DNA of 64,000 bases from Hymenopus coronatus (GCA_030762935.1 CM060881.1:102252501-102316500), one strand, 5' to 3'; counted from the stretch's first letter, positions 45,521-57,947 are shown. Notes: generated by a model not told the origin, from the sequence alone. A program made the numbers and translations.

Positions 45521-47189
45521 ACAACTTCATGCAAGTGCGGAATGATAACAGATTGGATCCTACGAAATACGCAACATATTTAGATACATCTCACAAGAGT
45601 ATAATGTAATGTGTGTAATTCGGTGACAATACCAACACTTTCTCAATGGCAACAGACATATTACAAGCATTAGATGTTTTGAATTTGCCAGTTCTAATTC
45701 AGCGAAAAAGCAATTAAATTCTGTCCAGGAGGCATAGGAAATGTTTCTGTTCGCAATTTACATACTACTAGTAGGAGAAAATGATATATAAGTAGCTGCT
45801 ACCGATTTTAACTGATCTACGGTTAGATTGCGATGTAATAAACCCGGTTTATACAGACAGGTTGTTAAGGGTGTGGAGAAGTGGTGGTTAAGAACAGTGT
45901 TATGAACAACTTTACATCAATATTTCCTTCATTTGAGGAATTATTACTTATTAAGATTAGTTCAGCTTGCCTAGCATTTTAAATAGGTGCCGCACACACA
46001 AGTCATACGTGTATATTTTCTTGAGACCGTGGATCGGAAGGCATAACGTTGAGTGGGTGGGTCTTGATGTAACGAATGCTTTATAGAACCTGAATTTGTA
46101 TGATTTCTGTAACGCCAATACTTCCATACTACCTAGACCAGCAGATCAAATATTCTTCTACACTTCAAGGATAAGACTTCACACCTGTTCCGTCTTCGCA
46201 TTCATTTCTTTACTTCCACCTTTTTCTTGGGCGTCCGACGTTTCTTTCCTAACGGTTTATATTTATTCATTTTATAGTGGTATTCTTCCTTCACAACTGT
46301 GGATCATGTGCTCTTTCCAATTATGTTTACTTTATTAAATTTTATAATTTAATTTATAAACATTAAATTCTTCTCAAATTACTTCATTTCTTATTAAGTC
46401 TAATTTGCATACTTTAATTCTTCATAAAAGTCTAATTTCCGCTGACTGAACTCTACTTTTGTGCTTCTCTTCTTCTGTACACAATTCACATAAACGAGCA
46501 AAGAGACTGCCAGCGAACTTCAGTTTTATTTCTTTCCTTTTTCATTTTGTAACAGTCTTGTTTTTGTTCCACATATGTGTTGAAGTTTATTTGTCTTTCT
46601 TTTTATATCTGTGTCGATATCGAAGCTTAAGTCACAACCTAAATAAGTTCAAATATTTAGTTGTAAAAGCATGTAAGCAAAAATGATCGGCAATTCGGTC
46701 AGACATTGTTCTTTTCGCCGCGCAGTTAAGATCATGCAAAGCATCGTAGTTAATTATGTGATTGGTTTGTGGAGGAAACTATTAGACGAAGAGAAAAATC
46801 AACTGACATACCGAAGCAGATATACATTCAGATACCACTTACAAAAGTATGTGTATATTCTCTAACAGCCTGTACCTATATCTACATCATAACATAGCAA
46901 CTATGTATATACCAGAAAGTACACATTTGTATAAACGTATGTCTATTTTTAGGGATATCTAGCTCGTAAATAAGTTCACAAATTGATATTTTCCCTTGCA
47001 AAAACTTAAAATTCAACCCATTCAAAGGTAGTTTCGTTCATTTAAGCGCAATAGTGCTTTAGGATTTTTGAAAATGCTGTAAAATATAAAGCAGATATTA
47101 ACAAACTGTGAATATGCACAAAACATAGTTTCCGAATAGTGACTTGAGTTATACCTCTCTCTGGAATTGTACGAAAAAAAAAGTCGTGT
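45521..47189. other. Unassigned sequence
   Basis: No gene was recognised. A block at 45580-45660 resembles 40715-40790. T-rich frames at 46096-46686 lack known domains. Confidence 0.4.
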
Positions 47190-47470
47190 TATTTATGAAC
47201 GCTCTTTAACTGCTGTGGTTCTCAGCGTCCCATTCTAAATTGGGCGTGAAAGACCACTTAATTTTGCTTAGAGGTCTCTCAGGCTTGAGGTTCTTTTACG
47301 TGCCGTAAATCTACGACCCGGGACCAACGGTTTTACTTTCCTTCCGAAGGAAGCCATGCTAAGGATTTTTACGCCCGAAAAAATCCATTGTCCTCCACCG
47401 GGTTTGAACCCGCGACCTTGGGTATATGAAGTCAGCATGGTAACCATTACAACACTGGAATTGCACATCA
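47190..47470 (-). mobile_element. tRNA-derived SINE, family B, best copy
   Basis: The minus strand starts with a tRNA-like head at about 47465: A box region TGGTTACCATGC, B box GGGTTCAAACC near 47405-47395. The body includes TTTTTTCGGGCGTAAAAATCC, GCTTCCTTCGGAAGG, CCCGGGTCGTAGATTTACGG, CACGTAAAAGAACCTCAAGC and GGGACGCTGAGAACC. It is about 280 bp long. It defines the other family B copies at 24.8, 32.5 and 56.2 kb. Confidence 0.88.
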
Positions 47471-49250
47471 TAGATATCTACAGAACATTGTTTTTGGTAG
47501 AGGTCTAGGCATAACTACGCGTCAGAAATACTTATGCATTTTATTGATGTTCAAATGAGTTCGAGATTTATAGAACTTAGACATAACTGGAAATTTATCT
47601 TCCTGGGATAAGGGAAAATGTTGGTAAAAGCATTATCCGAGTAACTCGCCCTACCTAAATTAGAACTCAATTCCACTTAAAGTGAAGCAGACCCATTACT
47701 TCCGAGATAGCACCCCCTCCCATCAAAAACTTAACCTCTCCCGCGGATACGAGTTTACTACGAGCAGAATTTACTCTACTCTCCAAATAAACGCAAGGTG
47801 TTCCAAATATTCTACTATAAAAGAGGCAATCAGTAAAATTAAAACTTTACTAACAAATATACATTTTCGCAAACAGAATATAAATATTTTGTAGCCAGGG
47901 TTATAGGACAATAAATTAAAACATTCATAAGTCTAGGTGACTTGCCAGAATAAGATATATTTGGCCTGAAACCGTGATCTTCATAACGTGAATTTGATAT
48001 GGAACAGACATTGATGGTGTCGTTCTTTAACACCGATGGTTTGAACAGGTTAGTAGGAGGTGGATATTATAACGTAAATATAGGAGCGTCTTCAAGACCC
48101 AACGAGTTAATTCTGAATGTTTATTTCCCCCATCTCCTGCAAACTCTCTCAAAATACTACTGATATTTTATATTGGCGAGTATGCTCCAGACAGAATCTG
48201 GCTCGGTGGATTTTTCACACCACATGTGTAGATTATTTGAATGAATAAGTTCAATTGTTGAACTTCAACAATTGCACGAGTCCACGGACCGTACGTGCTT
48301 TTGTAATGCACAAAATAGTAGCAATATTAAAACAATTAAAACAAAGAATTAAAAGAGTAAACACGAAAATAAAAAGATAAAGATATTCATATACAGCAAT
48401 TTAAATTTACAGCACGGAGTACACCTTATTCAGAAGCATAAATGTAACCTCCCATAATAGATGATTTAGTGTGCTGTATTAATGAGTGACAGTGCGCCTA
48501 GCGCGGGGGAAGTCAAGTCCTGAGTTTGACACACCAGCGGGCGAAGCGGTAGGAAAAATAAGTTATTTTTTGCATTGTTAATTACACCCTACTCGCAAAG
48601 ACATTTCAAATGAATTGGTGGTAAAAGCTGAATTAAGTTGTTGTTATTATTATTATTATTATTATTGTTTTTATTATTATTGTTGCATATGTTATTGTGT
48701 GTAATTTGAAAGGCGATTCACTTAGTTTTATGCTTTAAAATCATAAATTATATTTAACATGCTGTTATTAAATTTATGAGCTAACATAACAATTAATCAT
48801 TAATAACTGCAAGATAATGGATATCAGACAATATTTCTGTATCTAAAATTATTTTATGTTTTTAAATCATGCCTATTTTGTCATTTTATTTGGTGTGAAA
48901 GCGATTTTTAACTTTGATTAATATTTTTATTTTAAGTTTAGGATTAAAAGTGTTGTTTTAAAATGCATTAGGTAACATAAAGTGTTCATATATAGGATTT
49001 TTTGGGGATTTTCCATAGTATATCATACGTTATCTCGGTTACTACTGTGCGCCCCAAATACATCCGAATTCACTCCGTGGTGTTTTACGACTGCGCACAC
49101 GGAAACATGCTGTTCAAAAGTCACGGTGCTGACTTGTTTTTATCTACTCTGAAAGTGCAGTATTGGAACTGCACTGACGTTGATATGTGCGATTGATTTA
49201 TTACCAGTGTGCGTTATATTTTTGTCCTGTACTTAGTCATAAAGTATATT
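47471..49250. other. Unassigned sequence with a (TTA)n tract
   Basis: A (TTA)n microsatellite lies at about 48639-48681 and an exact 23-bp palindrome at 48252-48274. A GC-rich patch at 48490-48560 might be a worn SINE head (CCTGAGTTTGACAC), but this is not secure. No gene was recognised. Confidence 0.4.
48252..48274. repeat. Exact palindrome with 11-bp arms
   Basis: CAATTGTTGAA, one C, then TTCAACAATTG. It overlaps a second shorter palindrome, GTTCAATTGTTGAAC. It does not border any recognised element. Confidence 0.9.
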
Positions 49251-49920
49251 ATGGCTGAGCATTTGATTTCTGCTGCAAAGCGCGCATTTATTTATGATTC
49301 TTATGTTTTAACATATGTTGTAAGCGGACTCTCAACAATGTGTGCAATAGCGAAATTACCGCACATTTAATATTTTTCACGGACGAGGCTTGTACACAAA
49401 ATAATCGTTATTAGTGCTCCGAGAATCTAATATTGCTCATGAAATACCCCTTCATGATAAAAAAAATAGTGAGGTACACTATTAGCGGAAAAAGAGCTAT
49501 AGGCCCAATTTTTTTTTTCAAGTTATCAGCTGATTGTCATACAAAATATAATTTTGAGCCCCCCCCTTTTTCTTTAGAGAGAACTTACAGACACAGAGCA
49601 TGATTTTGCCTTTTTTCAACAAGTGTCTGCAACAGATCATACAGCCAATCTGTCGATGAGAACAATTGTCACTGTGTTTCAGGATTTAATTATTAGTAGA
49701 GATTTGTGGCCCCCTCAGTCCGCCGACCTAACCCCCCGCAGGGATAAAGTGTATAAAACAAATTCGGACACCCTGGAAGAATTAAAACAAAATATCCGAC
49801 AGGAAATTGTCAGCGTTTATCAACGTGAACTACGGCGAGTGATGGATAGCTTCCTAAAGATGTCCCCAAAATTTATGGACAACGGTGGTGGGTATTCTCT
49901 TTTAATAATATTGGTAAGTA
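49251..49920 (+). pseudogene. Mariner-like (IS630-Tc1-mariner) transposase, dead
   Basis: A possible start MAEHLISAAKRAFIYDSYVL at 49251 is soon closed by a stop, and most of the DNA-binding region is missing. The catalytic part begins FFTDEA, first Asp codon at 49382-49384, with a stop at RY-stop-CSENL just after. Then come TISGKRAIGPIFF and, in another frame, a QQVSATDHTANLSM segment (near 49618-49659) where the second catalytic Asp of the usual QQDGA is Val. LWPPQSADLTP follows, with a deletion that removes the third acidic residue and its surroundings, then DKVYKTNSDTLEEL. The family-typical end is NGGGYS at 49884-49901. An intact relative would be roughly 340 residues. The identification is firm; activity is excluded. 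Confidence 0.85.
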
Positions 49921-50132
49921 AATTCTTTAAAATTAGTTTTAAAAATGTTGTATGGTTTCATCCGCGCCTTTCTATGATAGCGGCAGACGGCAACGCTCTG
50001 AGGACTTGGACAGGTAAAACTCCGCACAGCCGGTTCGGTCGTTTTTGGATCACCCGGTATATCGAAGACCTTAACATTTGGATCTCTAAAATAAACTACC
50101 TTCTGTTTTGTATAAGCCGCTGAAAGAAAATA

Positions 50133-50945
50133 AATTACGTGTTCCATTCACATTACTTTCTCTTCCTAATCTATAACAAACTGTGCTTATGAAAGCCCAT
50201 TCTTGTCTGCTTCAGGATACATAGTAGCCGAAACCGTTTTATTAGTTAGTAGTTAGTGCCTTGTAAATAGAAGGTAAATAAGGGAATACGCTAGGTTATA
50301 CATTATTCAAAATTTTAGAAACTAATATCAATGTGATAAATTGATTTTTTTTTCTGTTTGCATGATTAGGAGTATACCAAAAGAAAAAGGAATGATAAAT
50401 TGTCGTTTGAGGAAAATTAAGTAATTTAGATTTGAAACCAACAACAAGGTGTACCTCGGAAGTTAAACTTTGCAAAATGTGTAATGATATATTTTGTGTA
50501 TTTTAAAGATATATAGATTTTTGTGTGGTACCTCTCTCTCTCTTACTGTTTACCAGTTCTGCAAAAGACGTCCAGATTGAAGAGGTCTTCAGAGGCTATT
50601 CCTTCAAGATGTACGAGTACATTTTATGTGCATGTAAAGTCTTCAATATACATATTTAAATTAAAATCGTTAGCCATTATTGAGAAAATCAGAATTTTTG
50701 AAAGTATTTCTATATAAAGAATAGCTTGGGTTAGGTGGATTTTCTTGAAAATATTTGTTATATCCTTGAAAGATGTTGAACTTGAAGACTAAGCTTGGAA
50801 CACTGACTTTTCGATTTTGTGTTGTATTGTTCACATATACATACAATTCCAAGATTGATTTTTATATAGGGATTCTAAAATTTCTAATGAGTGGAATGCA
50901 ATACATTCTCTCCTACTTACTATGTACGGGTTAGAGAAAATAAAT
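50133..50945 (+). mobile_element. Family A repeat, copy A21
   Basis: The head ATTACGTGTTCCATTCACATTAC is at 50134-50156. The body includes TGTTTACCAGTTCTGCAAAAG near 50547. The end is TGTACGGGTTAGAGAAAATAAAT at 50925-50947. Confidence 0.85.
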
Positions 50946-51066
50946 ATACTTTTTCAAACTCTAGGGACCCTAAAATGTGCATTTTCAATATCTCGGTATC
51001 AAAATTTGGGTGAAATGCAATACATATTCCACCCATGTGCCATGTACAATATAGAGAAAGCAAAAT
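50946..51066 (+). mobile_element. Family A repeat, tail-only unit in tandem with A21
   Basis: CTAGGGACCCTAAAATG, ATCTCGGTATCAAAATTTGGG, and a hairpin remnant ending TATAGAGAAAGCAAAA repeat the last 120 bp of the family, directly joined to A21. Confidence 0.8.
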
Positions 51067-52597
51067 CACAATCAAAACGGATCTTGCTTTCCTAAATCCA
51101 TGCTGTACGTGGCAGGACCCGATTATTTGCTCAATTCATATCTTGCAATATACAAATTATAAACACTATGTAATCCTCCAGTTTTTCTGAACACTAGCTT
51201 TGAAACGTACCTGCATCATAGCGATGACCAGATTTCTGCTACAGCGCTGAAGCTACATACAAATTGATCTTTTCTCTCTCCTTTCCCGGCCTTTCCCTTT
51301 CGCTTTGTGCTTTTTGTTTGGAGAACAAGCAAACACTTCTTGCCGCAAGAGAAACACAACACAATGCCTTGATACAAGCAAGCATTTTTGCATCATGCAC
51401 AGTTCTTGTAGAAACTCGGGGCTTCCCAGATAATGAGATGTATTCAAGACGATGCCTTGATTCTGTTCCAGCGTTTCTGGTGTTTTTTCTTACATCCAGC
51501 GCAACTTATATAGTTTCGAAGTTTACGCATTTATATGGTATAATAAAATAAAACTAGCTTCATCATTAATGGAATAGATTTTAAGCTCTTTAACTAAGAA
51601 GCCTGCATTGCTAACGGCTTAGCTTCCATTACTATAAAGAGTGTTTCTGAGGTTTATACATTCCGGAATACGAAAAGGGCTGATGTAAAAAACCTGGTAA
51701 TGCAATGATAAAACTCTCAACTACAACATTTTGTGCTTCTAGCAATTCCCTTGCGGTGAAGAACAGCTTTCTCTCATTCTCTGCTCGCGCTAGGCTGATA
51801 AAAGCATCATAAGGATAGGCTAAAGACAGAATTTTGAAACCTGGAAGTTCTGAAACTTGTATGTGTGACTTTTGAAAATCTACAATTTGTTAATTACCTA
51901 GTTGAGTATTATTGGATAGTTGTATAGACAAATTATTTACAATAATAAAAATACATTTTTTGCCCGGTATCAAAATTCTAGCTTGCATGATTATGTAAAT
52001 AATAGTTTTTATTGTGTAAATCCCTTGATCCATGTGATGCACATAGAATATCCATTTTTACATCAAATAAGTTTACAAATAAATCTGTCATATTATTACT
52101 TTCTACTTTCACTAGCATGTGTGTACAATGTACATATATAGGCAAGAGAGAAAAGCCAAAAGAGATTGGGCGTCTTTGTCCTTCAACTCCCGCTCGACGC
52201 TCCCTCAGAGCAGGTTGGCTTACATAAGCAGTGTGTTACTTTTGTCCACCACGTGCGCAAAATACCTTGGCATTAGAACTTCAGTATGTAGTTTAGTGGA
52301 AAAATTAACCTAATTTTATCACCCGCTGAGAGGTGAATTATTGTCTAATTAGAGAGTTTGGGGATCACAAGCTAGCAACTGAAAACCTCATTTGTTGCAT
52401 GTTACGTTTCATGTGCATCCCTTTTTCTACGTTGGTGACGTATCTTGTACAATACGTTTTACGAGCATAGCTAGACTACATTAGTTCTCTCCTAAATAAT
52501 ATGGTGTCACACGTGACAGCCAGGTGGGAGCCATGGGTGGATATAGCGAAAACAACCCGTCTTACGATGGGTATTCCCAGGCATATTTTTAATGTTT
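51067..52597. other. Unassigned sequence
   Basis: Open frames at 51253-51551 and 51920-52313 show no domain I recognise. No SINE or family A copy was seen. Confidence 0.4.
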
Positions 52598-53396
52598 TTG
52601 AGAGTACATAGTAAGTACAGAAGGTATTGTATTTCACCAAAAATTCAATATCAAGATTTTATCGGAAATACATCTTTAGAGGGTCCTCTGAATCTAAATT
52701 GCATTTTTAGAAAAAGGTCCATGTGTAGCTCTGTGTATATGTGGACGGTATAACTCAAAAAGCCGGTAAAATACCTAGCTTAGTATTAAAGTTAAGTATC
52801 TTGAAGGATGCAATGCAATTTTCAGATTTTCCTCAACTAGAACTATCGTTTGTATGGAAAGTATTTCGAAAGTTTTCGATTTTCGGAAAAATGAATAACA
52901 ATTTTGATTAAAATGCTGTATGATTAAAATGTACATCCTAAATTTCTTAGCGATATTCCCGGAGGTCCTCTTAATTCTGAAGGACTTTATATAGCAGGTA
53001 AAAAGTAAGGGATAGGCAAACATTTACTACAAAATTGTAGTGCTGTTAAAACACACAATTTGTCTTTTCTGTAGAACTAAGCACTCTGTTGTTTTAAATT
53101 TTGAAATACTCAACTTTTCCCAAACTGAAGCTCTCATCTGTGTGGTCTCTATTTTGTTTTATTCTTGGCAAAGGGAAAGAACGAAACTGTAATAACAATG
53201 CAAAACATCAGATTTTAAATGCTTTCATTGTTACCTTAACCTAGTGTATACCCTTATTTCCCTTCTACTTTCAAGGAACTAACTAATTAGACTATTTCGG
53301 TAATGTTTATCTTGATTGCTTAATATAGATAAACATTTAGTAATGTTTTATAAGAAACGCGTTTTTGCAGAACTGATAGAGAAAGTATATGAATAC
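52598..53396 (-). mobile_element. Family A repeat, copy A22
   Basis: From the tail (TACATAGTAAGTACAGAAGG near 52608) through AGCAGGTAAAAAGTAAGGGATAG near 52991 to a worn head (GAGAAAGTATATGAATACC) at about 53380-53398. Confidence 0.8.
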
Positions 53397-53592
53397 CTAA
53401 GATTTTATTATTTTTTTATATTAGCCCTAATCAGAATAGAAAAACATAAATTTTCACAGACTCAAAATATTATTCAAAATGTAATAGTAGTTTCTTTTTA
53501 AATGTGGAACATTATTTAGAAAAAGTAAATGACCATTTTATGTAATGTGCTTTTAAGAGGTTGTATAAATACGTAGTTTAAAACAAATGAGT
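53397..53592. other. AT-rich sequence, possibly the worn left part of element F copy 2
   Basis: No clear feature. Element F similarity fades leftwards from 53593. Confidence 0.3.
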
Positions 53593-53830
53593 TAAAACTT
53601 GCATCACCATTGTCTGGAACGTGAAAGGGCTGGACAAAGCGTTGAGAGGTAATAGGGCTTAAAGTTGGGAGTGCCCATTAATAAGTATGTGCACGCTCAT
53701 TGATAGTTAAAGTGCACCAAGTGGAGAAAACAATAACTTTCTTAAAGTTTGAAATTTATATCATTTTATTATAAAAATCTATTTCTGCACAATTTTGGTC
53801 AAATTGGACAGGTGCATCACCTTTGGTCCA
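53593..53830. mobile_element. Element F, copy F2, partial
   Basis: Shares ordered blocks with F1: GGGCTTAAAGTTGGGAGTGCC, AGTTAAAGTGCACCAAGTGG, CTTTCTTAAAGTTTGAAATT, and the end GGACAGGTGCATCACC. Confidence 0.6.
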
Positions 53831-53993
53831 CTGCTTTAAGTTTGAAGTAGTAGTTTTAATGATTTAGAAGAAAATTATTTTTATGTACTTTAATTTACAC
53901 TATTCTTCCCTTCAATGAAATAAAAGTTTTTAAATGTGTTGCTGTACCGTTGTGAATTCAAGAACATTTCAAATTATTGTATGTAATAGTTAC
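53831..53993. other. AT-rich spacer
   Basis: No feature seen. Confidence 0.4.
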
Positions 53994-54135
53994 TGTGACA
54001 GTACCGTCAGTGTATGCGGCCAATCTCACTTGCACCCTGAGTAGACGGGGTTGGAGAACTGGACGCGTGAAACAGAAAGTACGGCGCGCCGGTAATCAAG
54101 GCTTTGGAACGCGACACGTCTAGTCACGCTAGATA

Positions 54136-54176
54136 TTCCAGAAGCTTCTGTTTCCGTACACTTCCAGAAGCTTCTG
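54136..54176 (+). promoter_or_regulatory. Two perfect heat-shock elements
   Basis: TTCCAGAAGCTTC occurs at 54136-54148 and again at 54162-54174: three perfectly phased 5-bp units each, with starts 26 bp apart. They lie about 20 bp upstream of the TATA box. This is the arrangement of heat-shock-factor-driven promoters. Confidence 0.8.
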
Positions 54177-54193
54177 TAACGTCATTCTCTAGG

Positions 54194-54202
54194 TATAAAA
54201 GG
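54194..54202 (+). promoter_or_regulatory. TATA box of the LTR
   Basis: TATAAAAGG. Transcription would start near 54223-54226, where TTAGTG weakly resembles an initiator. Confidence 0.7.
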
Positions 54203-54386
54203 ACAGGAAGAATTGCAACTTAGTGTAGTAGTAAGTTATATAATGAGTTGTGAGTGGAGTATCAGTGCGTTGTGGCGCCCAGCTATTAACTGTCTACGTG
54301 TTGAAGCGTCAAGGGATTATTTTGCCACACTGAATTAAATACTTTATTTGTAACCAACTTTTTAGTCTATAAAGACAGCTGTTACA

Positions 54387-56154
54387 TTTTATAAGGAGCG
54401 CAAAAATTCAACAGCAGAAACATACGTGATTTGACGAAGGAAGATATTTGCCAGGAAAGTACCACTAATACAGCAACCTCTTGCTTGAACCATAAACTGT
54501 TTATACAGCCATTAAATTGAATCAATTCAAATATGCGTTTCGCTTTAAGTCTAACTACATGCTTTTCGAGCTGTAAGTAGTTGTTTATTTGAGATTCATA
54601 AGAAAACCTCAGAATGATACTTAAAACTGTTTTTAAATTTAGCCAGAGTATACATATTTTAATTATGCTTATTTATACAATTTGACGCTATTAATTTTCA
54701 TAGAAATAATATTATGTGGGGCTAAATTCTATACCAATCATTCTACTTCCATTTCTCATACTTCCTTCGACAATCATATTTAATCGGTAGAGAGATTAAA
54801 AATCTAGAACTATAAAATAAAATGGGCTACCCATTCTAATTTCATATTATGGTTAGAAGAAATTAAAATATAAATACAAAAAAGTAATGAATAAAACTCA
54901 ATAAGAAATAAAGAAAACATGAATCAAATTATAAATAGAGTAATACAGTATAGATGACTTAGTTTCTACCAATATATGTTAATAGTTCAAATTTATAATT
55001 CCATTTAAGAGACTGTTATTGCTTTATCGATTTAAGAATCAGCATTTTCATTTTAATTGCTTTGCTTAGTCCCCATCATATCATGGAAAGGTACAAAAAA
55101 TGTATATTTTTATGTGTTAACTCATTAAACTTTCATTCTCTAAGAAACTTTCAACATTTAGAGACAGATTTTTTATTGTGAGAAAAATTTTACACACTAG
55201 TTGTGCCATTTAGAGAAGAAAAACGTAGTGCTTTCCTCGAATACGTTACAAATAGATCCACTGTGCTTACTTTTCCTAATGTAGTGGAAGAATGAACATG
55301 TATCTAGGCCATTTTTAGTAAATAAAATAAAAATTATATCCTCTACGCACATCAAACGGTGTTTAAGAACACCTCAGTCAGTTTTAATTTTTGAGATTAC
55401 AGTGCCAATTTTTGAAACTTGATGGTTTGTTTTCTAAACCGTTTTTTGATCATACAATGAGCAAGGCTTGAAATTATGGTCCTGTCATTGATACTAGATC
55501 ATTGGGTTCGGTTTATGTTGGTCTGCTAAGACTGCAACCGTACGTTGCTTCTTAGAGAGGATTCAAACTAGGTTCGTTCGTTAGGTCCGTACTGGATGTA
55601 CTCTTTTTCTCCTCTACAGGATAAATATGTCTGAGGTAGAAATGTTGTACTACTTATGGAGAAATTGCTAATAAATCTCATGCGCGCCCAGGTATATTTA
55701 TGCTTAATGTACCTTATTGTTCTTATGTTTGGAAAATAAATACAAATTATTGGATTATCTTCTTAATCCAGGTGGCCCAACTGCCCTTTGCGCGTCAAAA
55801 GAGATGTAGATATAAATGTAATGTTTCAAGTTTAAACATACCAGTGATGGACTGGCCCTCTCAATGAGCACTACCTGTTCACCGTCTCCGGTGATAAGTA
55901 AGAGGAGTAAAACTAAGACCGCTTATCTAGTAGTTCCTACTGACCGGTTTTAACTATAATAACCCCGTTGGAGCCCTTCTTCATCGACGACATAAGGTGC
56001 ATCTTCGGATTATTGAAAACACAGAGATATAAAACCGTCCTCAAAGAGAGACAGATAAAAACTGACGAGATACTGGAAGAATAATGCACACCGAAACTAT
56101 GAAAAAGGAACAAAACTTCAAGCTTCCATCATCTGTATATACGATTCCTCGCAC
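54387..56154. other. Unassigned AT-rich sequence
   Basis: About 1.8 kb with no family A, SINE or coding motif recognised. No gag-pol trace follows the LTR. Confidence 0.45.
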
Positions 56155-56370
56155 ATGAGTTTGACGGAAGGACGATGGACCTTTTTGGGCGTAAAAATCC
56201 TTAGCATACCTTTCTTCGGAATGGAAATAAAGCCGTTGGTCCCGTGTTTTAGATTTACGACACGTAAAAGAACCTCAAACCTGATAATGAGCAAAATTAA
56301 GCGGACTTTCACGCCTAGTAAGGAATGGGACGCTGAGAACCACAGCATTTAAAGAGCGCCTATAAATAAC
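56155..56370 (+). mobile_element. tRNA-derived SINE, family B, copy without tRNA head
   Basis: TTTTTGGGCGTAAAAATCC, CTTTCTTCGGAATGG, AAGCCGTTGGTCCCG, TTTACGACACGTAAAAGAACC, CGGACTTTCACGCC and GGGACGCTGAGAACCAC follow the family order on the plus strand. The head is missing. Open frames on both strands here are incidental. Confidence 0.85.
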
Positions 56371-57167
56371 ACTCCATTTACATTTCCATTTTACGGGAGA
56401 ATCTGCTAGAACGGGTTGTACCATAAACCCAAGGAGGAATGTGTCTCTGCAAGAATTGCAATAAATAATGCCTTAATAACCATCTTACGAAGTGTTTAGG
56501 CAGATTTCAATGACTATGATAGTTAAAGACTGGTACAAAAAATTATAAATTCAATTGTACACATTTTGTGTAATAAACAAATAATATTAAATATCACTGC
56601 AAACATGCCACTTTTGAACGAAATTAGCCACGCCTGGGAATTTTGGATTATACCACCCGCTCACATGTTTTGATAGTTGCATTTACAGCCACGTTTCCCA
56701 GTCTTGTTTCCAGTCTCAAATTCGACATTGCGTGCCATTAAGTATGATATAAACAAAGAATACATGACGCGTATTCAACGAAAATACATTTGGATTGTAA
56801 AAAGTGATAGTTGATATAGAATGCCAGTTGCTTAGACACACAAGGTCCCAACTTCCGAGCCTAAGTGATGAATAATACTCTCTTCATCTGTTTATTTATT
56901 CTTATTCTAAGTCGTTTTTGAAATGTTGGATATATTATTTAAACGACAGAAATAATATGCTCTGCTTTGGTAGGTTATGTACTGCCGCAAAACAAAAAAT
57001 TAATTAAATCTCAAAAACATGGCTAAAACAAGTAAATGCTAATGAGTATATCGAAGACAATAGACGAGTAGTTTTAAGCTTCATAGGACTCCGGGCTCTT
57101 TCAACATTAATAACACCAGTTTCATCCATTGTCCGATATGACCTACCAGGTTAAACACTGTTAAAAC
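56371..57167. other. Unassigned sequence
   Basis: No feature recognised. Confidence 0.4.
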
Positions 57168-57947
57168 TCCTAAAAATATATGTGTTCCATTCAAATGAAT
57201 TTCTCTACCCGTTCTGCAAAAACTTCTACAAAGGATTATGTTTCTATCTGCTTCATGCTGATAGAAATAAACATAAACTTATCTTATTACTAGTTCCTTA
57301 CAAGCAGAAGAAAAAGTAATTGAATGCATTAGAATAAAGCAAGAGTTACGCTGCTGCTATGCGCTTGACACTGAAATTCGGTTCTCTTTGTCCTAGAGCA
57401 AAACAAAAGGAACACGGATAGCGACTTCCTGATAGAGAATATCTCGGAAATGATTAGCTGCACAGCTAAAACTTTCCGTATATAAATTGTGTATTTTGAT
57501 GAGATCCACATTTTTGTCCATATCTTACGGTTTACCAGTTACGTAAAAATCATCCACAATGAAGAGAACTTCAGAGACTATTTATATTAAATTATAGGCA
57601 TAAATTTTATTTGTGTGATTATATTAAAATGCGGTATTTTTATCAAAATCATTTTGAGATATTTTGGAGAAAATCAAAACTTTGGAAAGGATGTTTTGTA
57701 GTGTTGGGATTTTCTTCAAAATCTTCTAGTCGTATCCTTGAAAATTAGTAAACTTAAATTGCAAATTTCATGTTTTAATTATGCTATCTATAATCACACG
57801 CAGATACAGGACCTTTTTCTAAAACATTAATTTTTTCTTGGATACAGGTATTGCCTGTGAAATCTTGGTATCAAATTTTTGGGTGGAATACGACACGTCG
57901 CTACTTACTATATAGGTATGTACATGGTACCTGGTAAAAAGTAAAAC
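57168..57947 (+). mobile_element. Family A repeat, copy A23
   Basis: The head TATGTGTTCCATTCAAATG is near 57178, CTTACGGTTTACCAGTTACG near 57524, and the tail CATGGTACCTGGTAAAAAGTAAAAC at 57924-57947. Confidence 0.85.

Larger units (their letters stand above)
53994..54386 (+). mobile_element. LTR with tandem heat-shock elements (family L2, copy 2)
   Basis: A candidate LTR from TGTGACAG (53994) to CTGTTACA (54386), about 393 bp. The ends are an 8-bp inverted repeat with one mismatch. The U3-like part is GC-rich and carries two perfect three-unit heat-shock elements. A strong TATA box TATAAAAGG follows at 54194, then an R/U5-like region ending with ACTTTATTTGTAACC. Ordered similarity to the minus-strand LTR at 37571-38015 covers the heat-shock element, the TATA region and the 3' end. 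No primer site, interior or partner LTR was recognised and no target duplication is evident, so the ends are provisional. Confidence 0.65.

Noticed and set aside
45191..45609. 98- and 118-codon open frames
   Set aside because: They lie in the GC-rich body of a family C SINE with a clear target duplication; low stop density follows from composition.
47395..47465. Possible tRNA gene on the minus strand
   Set aside because: The same tRNA-like head is followed by a body repeated at 24.8, 32.5 and 56.2 kb, so it is a SINE.
54136..54202. Promoter of a host heat-shock protein gene
   Set aside because: No chaperone coding sequence follows within several kb. The region has LTR-like ends and a related copy at 37.6-38.0 kb.
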